Origin: Brevundimonas bullata
GTDB lineage: Bacteria; Pseudomonadota; Alphaproteobacteria; Caulobacterales; Caulobacteraceae
Assembly: GCF_003350205.1 (NCBI RefSeq)
Contig: NZ_QLLC01000013.1
Span: 39,425 to 103,424, forward strand
Reading direction: 5' to 3'
Length of the DNA: 64,000 bases
A program made the translations under genes and the position numbers. Below the pieces are notes generated by a model, which was not told where the DNA came from, ran no database searches, and worked only from the letters and a program-made list of their open reading frames with translations. Positions 8,834 through 17,568 of the stretch are shown here, piece by piece; position 1 is the first letter of the stretch; each line of letters opens with the position of its first letter.

Positions 8834-9682
8834 TCAGCGCGTCACGCCGAACGGCACCACCTTGTTATCCGGGTCGTGGCCGATGTCGGCGGTTCCCAGG
8901 TAGGGAATGCCCGAGCGTTCGCACCAGTAGCGGACGATCTCCTCCGCCGTCAGGCCGAAGTCGGGGTCGTTGGGGGTGACGTCCGAAACCCGGCCCAGGC
9001 GGATGCCCGCCGCGCGGCGGATCGAGGCCTGGCCCGTCAGGTGGAACATCATCCGATCGACGCGGTAGAGGGCCTCGGACACCTCTTCCAGCATGATGAC
9101 GTGGCCGGTCAGGTCGGGCTCCAGCGCTGTGCCGACCAGTTCGTTGAGGATGGTCAGATTGAAGGCGACGGTCGGACGCGGGTCGTCCAGCAAGGACGGC
9201 TCCAGCGAGGCGCGGTCGCCGCTGACCAGCCAGTCGACCGCGCGACGGCCCGTGGCGTCGTGGCGCGCCCCGTCCGAGGCCATTGGTCCGTGGGCCACAT
9301 GAGGAAAGCCCGCCTTGTAGAGCAGGGCCAGCAGGCTGCCGGCGTCGGAGTAGCCGAGGTAGCGCTTCTTCCTCGCCACATCGGTCAACTGCGGCAGGAC
9401 GGCCTCGGCGATGCGGCAGGCGCCGTAGCCGCCGCGCGCGAACCAGAGGGCGCCGAGGCGCGGATCATTGGCGAACTCGACGAAGGCGCGGGCGCGGGTG
9501 GCGTCGTCGCCGCCGAAATGACCGTGCTTGTTGAAGCTCTGGGGATGGAAGACGAGCTGCACTTCGCCGCCCGGATAGGCCGCATCCATCCAGGCCTGGA
9601 TCGCCTGACCGCGCTCGGGGTCCAGACGCGAGCTGGCGTTGACGACGCCGATCTTGAAGGGTCCAGTCTTGGATTCTGGCAT
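8834..9682 (-). CDS. ldcA: murein LD-carboxypeptidase (S66 family)
   Basis: 282 residues. Family S66 removes the terminal D-Ala from murein tetrapeptides in the cytoplasm during cell-wall recycling. Visible elements: the oxyanion/substrate region [12 protein letters not shown] (about 80-92), the nucleophile Ser in [12 protein letters not shown] (about 118), the Glu in [14 protein letters not shown] and the His in [15 protein letters not shown] near the C-terminus. There is no signal peptide. It is divergent from the Mpl-like ligase (82 bases between starts). The two together make a recycling pair: LdcA gives the tripeptide that Mpl reuses. Confidence 0.9.
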   Translation of the reverse strand: MPESKTGPFKIGVVNASSRLDPERGQAIQAWMDAAYPGGEVQLVFHPQSFNKHGHFGGDDATRARAFVEFANDPRLGALWFARGGYGACRIAEAVLPQLTDVARKKRYLGYSDAGSLLALLYKAGFPHVAHGPMASDGARHDATGRRAVDWLVSGDRASLEPSLLDDPRPTVAFNLTILNELVGTALEPDLTGHVIMLEEVSEALYRVDRMMFHLTGQASIRRAAGIRLGRVSDVTPNDPDFGLTAEEIVRYWCERSGIPYLGTADIGHDPDNKVVPFGVTR

Positions 9683-9764
9683 AGGGATGGGGCTGGCCTC
9701 CGGCGTCGCCCGTGCTAGTCAGGCCGTCGGACATTCCCCGGTTTCGCGCGTCAAAATCAAGCCG

Positions 9765-11153
9765 ATGAACAAAGACTATTTCTTCTGCGGCGTCGGCGGG
9801 TCCGGCATGCTGCCCCTGGCCATGATCGTTCAGGCGCAAGGGAACCGCATCAGCGGCTCGGACCGGGCGCTGGATCAGGGGCGGACCCCGGACAAGTTCG
9901 ACTGGCTGCGCGCCCACGGCGTGACCCTGCATCCGCAGGACGGCTCGGGCGTGGTCAGCCCCGATCAGATCGTGGTCGCCACTGGGGCGGTCGAGGACAC
10001 GGTGCCCGACATCGGCGCGGCGAAGCGCGTGGGCGCAGAGATCAAGACCCGCCCCCAGCTGCTGAGCGAACTGTTCAACGCCGCCCCGACCTCGATCGGC
10101 GTGGCCGGGACCAGCGGCAAGTCGACCATCACCGGCATGGCAGCCTGGATTCTGGATCAGGCGGGCCGCCAGCCCACCGTGGTCAACGGCGCGGTGATGA
10201 AGAACTTCGCCGATGCGGACCACCCCTTCGCCAGCGCCCTGGTCGGGGGACCCGATCTGTTCGTGGCCGAGGTGGACGAGAGCGACGGCTCCATCGCCCG
10301 CTATGACGCCACCGTGGCGGTCGTCTCGAACATCTCGCTGGACCACAAGTCGATGGAGGAGCTGCGCGACCTGTTCGGCGGCTTCGTCGGGCGGGCGCAG
10401 ACGGCGGTGCTGAACCTCGACAACCCCGAGACGGCGGCGCTGGCGCAGGAGCTGGAACCCGGCAAGGCCGTCACTTTCGCGCTCGGCGAGGAAGAGGCCG
10501 ACCTGTCGGCGCATGACCTGGCGCCCCTGCCGACCGGCATGACCTTTACTCTGCGGGTGCGCGGCGAGGCCCCCCGCGCGGTCGTGCTGAACGTCCCCGG
10601 CGCGCACAATGTCGCCAATGCGCTCGCGGCGCTCGGCGCGGTCAAGGCTCTGGGCGTGTCGGTCGATGAGGCGGTCGCAGCGCTGGAGACCTTCGCCGGC
10701 ATCCGGCGGCGGCTGGAGGTGGTGGGGACGCAGAATGACGTCACCGTCATCGACGACTTCGCCCACAACCCCGACAAGATCGCCGCCACGCTGAAGACCC
10801 TGCACGCCTTTGACGGGCGGCTGCTGATCCTGTTCCAGCCGCACGGCTTTGGTCCGCTCAAGCTGATGAAGTCCGAGTTCATCGCGGGCTTCGCCGGGCT
10901 GATGCGCGAGCACGACGTCCTGCTGATGCCCGAGCCGGTCTATTACGGCGGGACGACCGACCGCAGCGTGGGCTCCGAGGACATCGCCGCGGGCGTGCGC
11001 GCCGAGGGGCGTCAGGCCGAGGCCCTGGCCACACGCGCCGACTGCGGCGACCGGATCGTGGACCTGGCCCGCCCCGGCGACCGGGTGGTGGTCATGGGCG
11101 CGCGCGACGACAGCCTGTCGAGTTTTGCGGCGGAGCTGCTGGCCCGTCTATAA
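9765..11153 (+). CDS. mpl: Mpl-type UDP-MurNAc:murein tripeptide ligase (MurC-like)
   Basis: 462 residues, Mur ligase family. The N-terminal nucleotide fold is [14 protein letters not shown]; the ATP loop is [13 protein letters not shown], and further Mur motifs are [16 protein letters not shown] and [12 protein letters not shown] start at ATG 9765, directly before the conserved domain; the frame is open further upstream through the divergent promoter region. Mpl attaches recycled L-Ala-gamma-D-Glu-mDAP to UDP-MurNAc, whereas MurC attaches L-Ala. I prefer Mpl because it is outside a cell-division cluster and paired with ldcA; a MurC paralogue remains possible. Confidence 0.72.
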   Translation: MNKDYFFCGVGGSGMLPLAMIVQAQGNRISGSDRALDQGRTPDKFDWLRAHGVTLHPQDGSGVVSPDQIVVATGAVEDTVPDIGAAKRVGAEIKTRPQLLSELFNAAPTSIGVAGTSGKSTITGMAAWILDQAGRQPTVVNGAVMKNFADADHPFASALVGGPDLFVAEVDESDGSIARYDATVAVVSNISLDHKSMEELRDLFGGFVGRAQTAVLNLDNPETAALAQELEPGKAVTFALGEEEADLSAHDLAPLPTGMTFTLRVRGEAPRAVVLNVPGAHNVANALAALGAVKALGVSVDEAVAALETFAGIRRRLEVVGTQNDVTVIDDFAHNPDKIAATLKTLHAFDGRLLILFQPHGFGPLKLMKSEFIAGFAGLMREHDVLLMPEPVYYGGTTDRSVGSEDIAAGVRAEGRQAEALATRADCGDRIVDLARPGDRVVVMGARDDSLSSFAAELLARL

Positions 11154-11270
11154 GCTCCGCGCCCGGAGCAATCGTCAAATTGTCCTTGTAAAACATTCAC
11201 TTTCGGAAAATCGGCTGTTAAGCGCCGCCCGCCTAACTGCGCTCTCGCAGAACGCGGGAGAGGCGACCAG

Positions 11271-12872
11271 ATGGCCAGGATCGGAGACTTCGTCGAGGCG
11301 GCGCCGCCGATGGCGCCCGAGGCCCTGGGCGCCGAGGCCTTCGACCGCTTTCAAGCCGAGCCGGATACCCTGGTCATCGCCGTGGCGGACGAAGACGGGC
11401 GGCCGGTCGGCCTGATCGAGCGCAACGCCTTCACCCTGAAGATGGCCGCCGAGTTCGGCCGCGCCCTCTATGCGCGGCGTCCGGTCTCGGCCCTGATGGA
11501 CCCCGAACCGCTGATGGTCGAGGCCGACGCCTCGGCCGACGTCCTGTTCCAGACCATGGACGCGGCGGGGCTGGGCGCCCTGCTGAAGGGCTTCATCGTC
11601 GTCTCGCGCGGGCGCTATGTCGGGGTCGGGGCCGGTCTGCACGTCATGCAGGCGGGGGTGGCCATTCACAAGCGCCGCGCCGAGGCCATGAGCGAACTGG
11701 CCCAGAACCTGGTCCGCGCCGAAGCCGAGGCCCGCGCCTCCAGCCGCGCCAAGTCCGAGTTCCTGGCGGTGATGAGCCACGAGATCCGCACGCCGCTGAA
11801 CGGGGTGCTGGGGGTGGCCGCCCTGATGGAGCGTGAACTGACGCAAGCCTCGCTGCGCCCCTATGTCCGCACCATTCTGGACTCGGGCACCAGTCTGCTG
11901 CGGCTGCTGACCGACGCCCTGGATATGTCGCGCGCCGAAGCCGGCGTGCTGACCCTGGAGCCCGCGCCGCTGGACCTGGACGCCGTGGCCGCCGACCTGT
12001 CGGCCCTGTGGCGGCCCCGCGCGGAGGAGAAGGCCCTGCGCCTGAGCGTGACCACGGACACGGCCGCCGCGCGCTGGGTCGTCGGCGACGAGATGCGGCT
12101 GAAGCAGTTGCTGAACAACCTGATCGGCAATGCCTTGAAGTTCACGCAAGTCGGCGCGGTCGAGGTCAATCTGAGCACGCGGCTGGACGACGGCCGGGTG
12201 CGGCTGGACGCCGTGGTCGATGACAGCGGGCCAGGCGTCAGCGACGAGGCGGCGGTCGCCATCTTCGAGCCCTTCAACACCGGCGAGGCCGGGCGTCAGG
12301 GGGCGGGCGCTGGGCTGGGCCTGGCCATATGCCGTCAGATCGTCGAGCGGATGGAGGGACGACTGGCGCTGGAGCGGTCGCCGTCGGGCGGGGCGCGCTT
12401 CCGCTTCGACCTGCACCTGCCGCTGGCCGAGGCCGACGCGCGGCGGGGCGAGGACCGGGCCGCCGCGCCGACGACGCACGAGACCCTGCACGTGCTGGTG
12501 GTGGACGACCACGCCGCCAACCGCTTCGTCGCGGGCAAGGTGCTGGAGTTGTTCGGTTGCACCCACGAGACGGCTGACGACGGGCGACAGGCGCTGGAGC
12601 GGGCTGCGGTCGCGCCCTTCGACCTAATCCTGATGGATGTGAAGATGCCGGTGATGGACGGGGTGGCGGCGACGCGGGCCATCCGCGCCCTGCCCGGCCC
12701 CGCGTCCGCCGTTCCCATTCTGGCCCTGACCGCCAACGCCGACCCGCGCGACGAGGCCGAGTATCTGGCGGCCGGCATGGACGGGGTGGCGCAGAAACCG
12801 ATCCAGCCCGACGCCCTGCTGAACGCCATCCGGCTGGCCCTGTCGCGCCACGCGGTGGCCGCGGCGGCCTAG
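11271..12872 (+). CDS. cytoplasmic hybrid histidine kinase with CBS-like sensor domain
   Basis: 533 residues. Residues about 30-128 resemble a CBS-pair-like input domain as found with EAL and kinase proteins (VADEDGRPVGLIERNAF). A coiled linker is followed by HisKA with phospho-acceptor His170 in MSHEIRTPLNG, HATPase with the N box NNLIGNALKF, G1 DDSGPGVSDE and G2 GAGLGLAI, and a C-terminal receiver domain with Asp456 (LMDVKMPVMDG) and the Lys in AQKPIQP. No membrane segment is seen, so it senses a cytoplasmic signal. No response regulator or phosphotransferase lies beside it. It starts 118 bases after the Mpl-like gene and may have its own promoter. Confidence 0.88.
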   Translation: MARIGDFVEAAPPMAPEALGAEAFDRFQAEPDTLVIAVADEDGRPVGLIERNAFTLKMAAEFGRALYARRPVSALMDPEPLMVEADASADVLFQTMDAAGLGALLKGFIVVSRGRYVGVGAGLHVMQAGVAIHKRRAEAMSELAQNLVRAEAEARASSRAKSEFLAVMSHEIRTPLNGVLGVAALMERELTQASLRPYVRTILDSGTSLLRLLTDALDMSRAEAGVLTLEPAPLDLDAVAADLSALWRPRAEEKALRLSVTTDTAAARWVVGDEMRLKQLLNNLIGNALKFTQVGAVEVNLSTRLDDGRVRLDAVVDDSGPGVSDEAAVAIFEPFNTGEAGRQGAGAGLGLAICRQIVERMEGRLALERSPSGGARFRFDLHLPLAEADARRGEDRAAAPTTHETLHVLVVDDHAANRFVAGKVLELFGCTHETADDGRQALERAAVAPFDLILMDVKMPVMDGVAATRAIRALPGPASAVPILALTANADPRDEAEYLAAGMDGVAQKPIQPDALLNAIRLALSRHAVAAAA

Positions 12873-13084
12873 AATTCGCCTTACGAAACAATATCAAACG
12901 CTGTTTTGACCAAGAATTACTCAGCGTCGTCAGATTTCAGCGGTCCAAGCGCCAGACGACATCTCCATCGCGGGCAGCGCCTTCATTAAAGCCAAGCTTA
13001 TTCTGAAGCTGGGAGGCATGGTTTTACAATCGTCCGCGTCGGCTTCTTTTAGGATGGAACCTCCTCAACAAGGTTCCTCCGCCC
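12873..13084 (+). promoter_or_regulatory. leader of the glycosyltransferase operon with hairpin and shared motif
   Basis: This 212-base gap is AT-richer than its surroundings. A perfect 7-base inverted repeat GGAACCT / AGGTTCC (13056-13062 and 13071-13077) ends 7 bases before the TTG start at 13085, and its right arm contains the only AAGG that could be the ribosome site, so folding could hide it. A CCAAGCTTATT motif at 12992-13002 is nearly the same as two copies at 57204 and 57324 near other polysaccharide genes. Confidence 0.4.
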
Positions 13085-14512
13085 TTGACCTCGTCCCTGT
13101 CGCCAGACCCCGTTCGGAATCGCCCCGCGCCGCGGCTGACGCCGTCATCGACGTCCGGCCCGGTCGAGGCCGTGTCCACGCGGCCCTATCGCCGCCTCTA
13201 TCTGTCGGTGCCCGCGAAGTTCACCCTGGCCCTGGTGCTGGCCTTCGCCTGGACCGCCCTGAGCATCTGGCTGTCGCAGCGGTGGCTCAACGACCTGGCG
13301 GCGGTGACGAGTTGGGCCTTCGCCCTGATCGCCATCGGTTTCATCGCCTATGTGCCGGGCTTCATGAACGCCTTCCTGCTGGGCACCCTGCTGTTTGATC
13401 GGCGGCTGCCCCGCATCCGCCCGCCCTCCTATCCAGCGATCAGCATCCTGGTCGCGGCCTATAACGAAGCCGCCGCCATTCGCGACACCCTGACCAGTCT
13501 CGCGGCCCAAACCTATCCCGGCGACTACGAAATCCTGGTCCTCAACGACGGCTCGACCGACGCCACGGTCGCCCTGGCGCAACAGGCCATTCGCGAGCTG
13601 AGCTTCCCCGCCAACGCCACGGTCCGCGTGCTCGACTACCCCGTCAATGCAGGTAAGGCCGCCGTGCTGAACCGGGGACTGAAGGCGGCGAAGCACGACC
13701 TGATCATCACCATCGACGGCGATTCCTGGGTGCGCCACGACGGCCTGGCCCAGATCGTCGAGCGTCTGCTGACCGACCCGGCCAACACTGTCGCCGTCGC
13801 CGGCGCCGTCATGGTGCGCAACTCGCGCGAGAACTTCCTGACCCGCGCCCAGGAGTGGGACTATTTCCACGGCATCGCCGCCGTGAAGCGGATGCAGTCC
13901 ATGTATCACGGCTGCCTGGTGGCCCAGGGCGCCTTCTCCCTCTACACCCGCGCCGCCCTGGAAGAGGTCGGCGGCTGGCCGGAATGCGTCGGCGAAGACA
14001 TCGTCGTCTCCTGGGCCCTGCTCGAAAAGGGCCACCGCATCGGCTACGCTGAGGACGCCCTGGCCTTCACCAATGTGCCCACGAAGTTCAAGCAGTTCGC
14101 CCTGCAGCGCAAACGCTGGTCGCGCGGTCTGGTCGAGGCCTTCAAGGCCCACGGCTCCCTGCTGTTCAAGCCGCGCCTGACCACCATCTTCATCTGGTGG
14201 AACCTGTGCTTCCTGCCGCTGGACCTGGTCTACACCTTCATCTTCATCCCCGGTCTGGTGCTGGCCCTGTTCGGGATCTTCTGGATCGCCGGCCCCCTGA
14301 CCCTGGCCGTATTGCCGCTGGCCGCCTTGTGGAACATGTTCATCTTCCGCATCCAGCGTCAGATGTTCCGGCGCGAAGGGCTGAAGGTCCGCCGCAACTT
14401 CGGGGGCTTCCTCTTCTACGCCCTGGGATACAGTCTGGTGATGCAGCCGGTCTGCGTCTGGGGCTATGGCGCCGAAATTCTGGGCATGAGCAAGAAATGG
14501 GGCACCAAATGA
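13085..14512 (+). CDS. processive family 2 glycosyltransferase (PgaC/BcsA-like)
   Basis: 475 residues. Two N-terminal membrane helices (about 42-62 and 72-95) are followed by the catalytic GT-A domain: VAAYNEAAAI, LNDGSTDAT, the DxD in ITIDGDSW, QGAFSLYTR, the acceptor-site GEDIVVSW and the processive signature QRKRW. Two or three C-terminal helices follow. This set is typical of synthases for beta-linked polysaccharides such as poly-GlcNAc, hyaluronan or cellulose. The start is uncertain: TTG 13085 opens the frame, and GTG 13172 is an alternative closer to the first helix. It overlaps the outer-membrane gene by four bases. The polymer is unknown. Confidence 0.85.
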   Translation: MTSSLSPDPVRNRPAPRLTPSSTSGPVEAVSTRPYRRLYLSVPAKFTLALVLAFAWTALSIWLSQRWLNDLAAVTSWAFALIAIGFIAYVPGFMNAFLLGTLLFDRRLPRIRPPSYPAISILVAAYNEAAAIRDTLTSLAAQTYPGDYEILVLNDGSTDATVALAQQAIRELSFPANATVRVLDYPVNAGKAAVLNRGLKAAKHDLIITIDGDSWVRHDGLAQIVERLLTDPANTVAVAGAVMVRNSRENFLTRAQEWDYFHGIAAVKRMQSMYHGCLVAQGAFSLYTRAALEEVGGWPECVGEDIVVSWALLEKGHRIGYAEDALAFTNVPTKFKQFALQRKRWSRGLVEAFKAHGSLLFKPRLTTIFIWWNLCFLPLDLVYTFIFIPGLVLALFGIFWIAGPLTLAVLPLAALWNMFIFRIQRQMFRREGLKVRRNFGGFLFYALGYSLVMQPVCVWGYGAEILGMSKKWGTK

Positions 14513-15486
14513 ACCGCCTGCCCGCCGCCGTCGTCGGAGCCGCCGCTTCGCTCGCGTTCGTCTTGCCCGGCCTTGCCCGCGCCCAGACCGTCGAGACCGC
14601 GCAGCAGACCGCCCGCGTCGAACACCCGGACAGCGCCGCCGCAGGCTTCCTGCCCGCCCACGCCGTGGGCGTGGACGTCTTCGCCTCGACCGACGCCGAC
14701 GACACGGACGTCGTCAAGGCCGGGATCAACCTCGACTGGCGCTATCGCGGGCCCGACGACTATCTGGGCCTGCGGGTCGAGACCGCCCGCTTCAAGCCCC
14801 TGGGCGGCGACGCGACCGAGGATCAGCGCCTCTATCTGCGTTTCGCCGACAAGACCGGCGACTGGTCGTGGAAGGGCCAGGTCGGGACCGACGGCGAGAC
14901 CGTCCTGGGCTCGGCCAGCGTCCACAACGAGGCCCGCTTCCGTCAGGAATACTTCGTCGAGCGCGAGATTCTGGAAACGCCGCGCGGCCTGGACGAGGGC
15001 CTCTACTACACCTTCGTCGGCGGGGCCTTCGACCTGCCGGTCAATGACCGCAACAACTTCACCGTGGTCGCGGGACTGCAGGACTTCACCGGCGACAATG
15101 TCCGCACCCATCTGCGCTTCAACTACATCCATGTGGTGAAGCCGGAATGGGGGCTGTCGGCCCAGGTCCGCACCCGCTATTTCCACAGCAGCGACCCCGG
15201 CGAGTACGACTATTTCTCGCCCGAGAACTACCTCGAGATCATGCCGGTGCTGCAGGTGCGCCGCTACTACGGCGGATGGCGCTATGTCGTGGCTGGCGGC
15301 GTCGGCGGGCAGAAGGAAACCGGCGGCGACTGGCGCAGCGCCCGCTACTTCAACGCCCAGGTCGTCAGCCCGCCCATCCGCGAATGGGCGATCAACGCCA
15401 GCTTCACCTACAGCAACACCCCCGTCGCCAGCGGCTATACCTACGATTACAGCCAGGTGAATTTCGGCATCGTCCGCGCCTTCTAG
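14509..15486 (+). CDS. outer-membrane beta-barrel protein coupled to the GT2 synthase
   Basis: 325 residues. The signal peptide ends near GLARA. The rest is made of alternating aromatic strands (for example LDWRYRG, YLGLRVE, RYFHSSD, RRYYGGWRYVV) and ends with VNFGIVRAF, a C-terminal Phe as in BAM-inserted barrels. It is translationally coupled (ATGA) to the synthase, so it probably forms the outer-membrane pore or a surface factor for that polymer, as the PgaA barrel does for PgaC. Homology to PgaA was not shown; that link rests on position and topology. Confidence 0.7.
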   Translation: MNRLPAAVVGAAASLAFVLPGLARAQTVETAQQTARVEHPDSAAAGFLPAHAVGVDVFASTDADDTDVVKAGINLDWRYRGPDDYLGLRVETARFKPLGGDATEDQRLYLRFADKTGDWSWKGQVGTDGETVLGSASVHNEARFRQEYFVEREILETPRGLDEGLYYTFVGGAFDLPVNDRNNFTVVAGLQDFTGDNVRTHLRFNYIHVVKPEWGLSAQVRTRYFHSSDPGEYDYFSPENYLEIMPVLQVRRYYGGWRYVVAGGVGGQKETGGDWRSARYFNAQVVSPPIREWAINASFTYSNTPVASGYTYDYSQVNFGIVRAF

Positions 15487-15520
15487 GCTCAGCCGCGACA
15501 TTCCGACGCCTAAACGGTAT

Positions 15521-15535
15521 TGCAAATCGTTCGCA
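15521..15535. promoter_or_regulatory. Fur-type operator (TGCNAA-N3-TTNGCA)
   Basis: TGCAAATCGTTCGCA is a symmetric 15-mer that fits the alphaproteobacterial Fur box as I recall it. It lies 21 bases before the GTG start of the PepSY protein and at the head of five genes with an iron/flavin theme. It rules out the in-frame TTG at 15520 as a likely start. Confidence 0.65.
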
Positions 15536-15555
15536 GGGTATGGCACAGCCATGGT

Positions 15556-16221
15556 GTGACCGAAACCGCAGCCCATCCCGCCAAGACCGCCGCGAAACCG
15601 AAGGCGGCGCTGAACGCCAAGCGGTCGTTCTGGCTGAAGCAATTGCACAGCTGGCACTGGATCTCGGCGGCGGTCAGCCTGGTCGGCATGATCCTGTTCG
15701 CGATCACCGGCATCACCCTGAACCACGCGGCGCAGATCCCGGCCGAGCCCGTGGTCAAGGAGGCGACGGCGACCCTGCCCGCGCCCCTGCTGGCGCGTCT
15801 GGCCGACTTCCCCGCCGAGACCACCGACCCGGTCCCCGCCCCCGTGGCGCGCTGGGCGGCGGAGGCCTTCAAGGTCCAGGTCGAGGGTCGCGCCACCGAG
15901 ACCACGGCGGATGAAATCTATGTCGCCCTGCCCACGCCCGGCGGCGACGGATGGCTGACCATCGACCGTTCAACCGGCGAGGCCCTGCACGAGAAAACCA
16001 CGCGCGGGGCGGTCGCCTATCTCAACGACCTGCACAAGGGTCGCAACGCCGGGGTGGTTTGGTACTGGTTCATCGACGTCTTCGCCGTGGCCTGCGTGGT
16101 CTTTTCCGTCACGGGTCTGGCCCTGCTATGGCTGCACGCGCGCGGCCGTCCCTCGACCTGGCCCATCGTGGCCCTGGGTCTGCTCATTCCTGTCGTCATC
16201 GCCCTCCTGTTCATTCATTGA
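15556..16221 (+). CDS. PepSY-associated membrane protein (PiuB-like)
   Basis: 221 residues if GTG 15556 is the start. A helix at about 30-55 contains LHSWHWISAAVSLVGM, typical of PepSY_TM proteins, a periplasmic domain of about 100 residues follows, then LHKGRNAGVVWYWFIDVFAVACVVFSVTGLALLW and a last C-terminal helix. The His in LHSWHW and LHKG may bind heme as proposed for iron-reductase relatives. It heads a five-gene run under a Fur-type box: likely a membrane component of iron acquisition or ferric reduction. The start is only moderately certain, because no clear ribosome site is visible. Confidence 0.72.
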   Translation: MTETAAHPAKTAAKPKAALNAKRSFWLKQLHSWHWISAAVSLVGMILFAITGITLNHAAQIPAEPVVKEATATLPAPLLARLADFPAETTDPVPAPVARWAAEAFKVQVEGRATETTADEIYVALPTPGGDGWLTIDRSTGEALHEKTTRGAVAYLNDLHKGRNAGVVWYWFIDVFAVACVVFSVTGLALLWLHARGRPSTWPIVALGLLIPVVIALLFIH

Positions 16222-16233
16222 CGAGTTCTCCCC

Positions 16234-16749
16234 ATGCGTAAGCTTCCTCTCGTCCTGACCGCTGCGGGCCTCGCGGCCGCCGCCCCCGCCGTCGCAACCG
16301 CCGCTGACCTGACCGTCAGCGTCGAGCTGCCGCGCATCGCCAGCGCCTCCTATCACCGGCCCTATGTGGCCGTGTGGATCGAGAAGCCGGACCAGTCGAC
16401 GGCCCAGACCCTGGCCGTCTGGTACCAGCAGACCCGTAACAACGAGGGCGACGGCAAGGACTGGCTGAAGGATCTGCGCACCTGGTGGCGCAAGGGCGGT
16501 CGCGCCATGACCATGCCCGCCGACGGCGTGTCCGGCCCGACCAAGGCCCCCGGCCGACATTCAGTGACCGTGCCGGGCGCCCGCCTGCGCAACCTGCCTG
16601 CGGGCCAGTACAACATCGTCGTCGAGGCGGCCCGCGAACTGGGCGGCCGCGAGGTCGTCCGCGTGCCCTTCCGCTGGGGCGCCGCCAACACCGGCGCCGG
16701 AACCGGCGCCACCGAACTGGGCGCCGTTCGCGTCGCCGTGACCCGCTAA
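16234..16749 (+). CDS. DUF2271 family periplasmic protein
   Basis: 171 residues. The signal peptide ends near ATA. The mature part shows the DUF2271 pattern: Y.RPYVAVWIEKPD, VWYQ, DGKDWLKDLRTWWRKGG, and a C-terminal VPFRWG. These proteins nearly always travel with PepSY, DUF4198 and ApbE genes in iron-regulated clusters, as here. The exact role is unknown; a periplasmic accessory of flavin or iron chemistry is inferred from context. It begins 12 bases after the PepSY gene. Confidence 0.85.
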   Translation: MRKLPLVLTAAGLAAAAPAVATAADLTVSVELPRIASASYHRPYVAVWIEKPDQSTAQTLAVWYQQTRNNEGDGKDWLKDLRTWWRKGGRAMTMPADGVSGPTKAPGRHSVTVPGARLRNLPAGQYNIVVEAARELGGREVVRVPFRWGAANTGAGTGATELGAVRVAVTR

Positions 16750-16761
16750 GAGGACCTGACC

Positions 16762-17568
16762 ATGAAGAAGACCCTCGCCTTCCTGACCCCCGCCTTGGCT
16801 CTGGCCGCCGTCCTGGCCGCCCCGCTGTCGGCTCAGGCGCACCGTGCCTGGCTGGCCCCGACCTCGACCGTCCTGTCGGGCAATGACGCCTGGGTCGGTT
16901 TCGACGCCGGCATGTCGAACGGGGTCTTCATCCCCGACCACGCCGCCATGCGTCTGGCCGGGCTGACCATCACCGCCCCGGACGGTTCGACCGCCCAGGC
17001 CGAGAACGTCCATCAGGCCAAGTACCGCTCCAGTTTCGACCTGCACCTGTCGCAGCCGGGCACCTATCGCGTCGCCAACGTCGGCTCGGGCTTCATGGCC
17101 AGCTACAAGCAGGGCGGCGAGCAGAAGCGCTGGCGCGGGGCCGAGGCCGACTTCCCCGGCGCCCTGCCCGCCGACGCCACCGACGTCGAGGCCGTGCGCA
17201 CCGACAGCCGCACCGAGACCTTCGTCACCCTGGGCGAGCCGACCGACCTGACGCCGACCGGCAAGGGTCTGGAACTGGCGCCCGTCACCCATCCGAACGA
17301 TCTGGCCGCCGGCGAGGCCGCGACCTTCAAGCTGCTGAAGGACGGTCAGCCTGCTGCGGGCGTGGACGTGACCATCGCCCGCGGCGGCACCCGCTACCGC
17401 AACAACCCCGAAGAGATCACGGTCAAGACGGGCGCTGACGGCGCCTTCTCCGTGACCTGGCCGGAAGCCGGTCTCTACTGGCTGGGCGCCTCGGTGCGGA
17501 CGGCGGGCGTGAACGGCCAGCCCGGCTCGAACGCCTCGTGGAACGGCGCGCTGGAAGTCCTGCCCTGA
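16762..17568 (+). CDS. DUF4198 family periplasmic protein (metal-transport associated)
   Basis: 268 residues with a signal peptide ending at AQA; the mature part begins HRAWLAP, the usual N-terminal His of this family. A second His-containing segment is IPDHAAM. Later FKLLKDGQPAAGVDVTI and the GLYWLG strand form Ig-like beta domains. DUF4198 proteins occur with nickel/cobalt and iron uptake genes, and the N-terminal His may bind metal. It is in the same operon, 12 bases after the DUF2271 gene, and overlaps the ApbE gene if the latter starts at GTG 17538. Confidence 0.83.
   Translation: MKKTLAFLTPALALAAVLAAPLSAQAHRAWLAPTSTVLSGNDAWVGFDAGMSNGVFIPDHAAMRLAGLTITAPDGSTAQAENVHQAKYRSSFDLHLSQPGTYRVANVGSGFMASYKQGGEQKRWRGAEADFPGALPADATDVEAVRTDSRTETFVTLGEPTDLTPTGKGLELAPVTHPNDLAAGEAATFKLLKDGQPAAGVDVTIARGGTRYRNNPEEITVKTGADGAFSVTWPEAGLYWLGASVRTAGVNGQPGSNASWNGALEVLP

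Noticed and set aside
13018..13398. 126-codon frame starting at ATG 13018
   Set aside because: It overlaps the glycosyltransferase start out of frame, its GGAGG is only one base from the ATG, and it has no domain.
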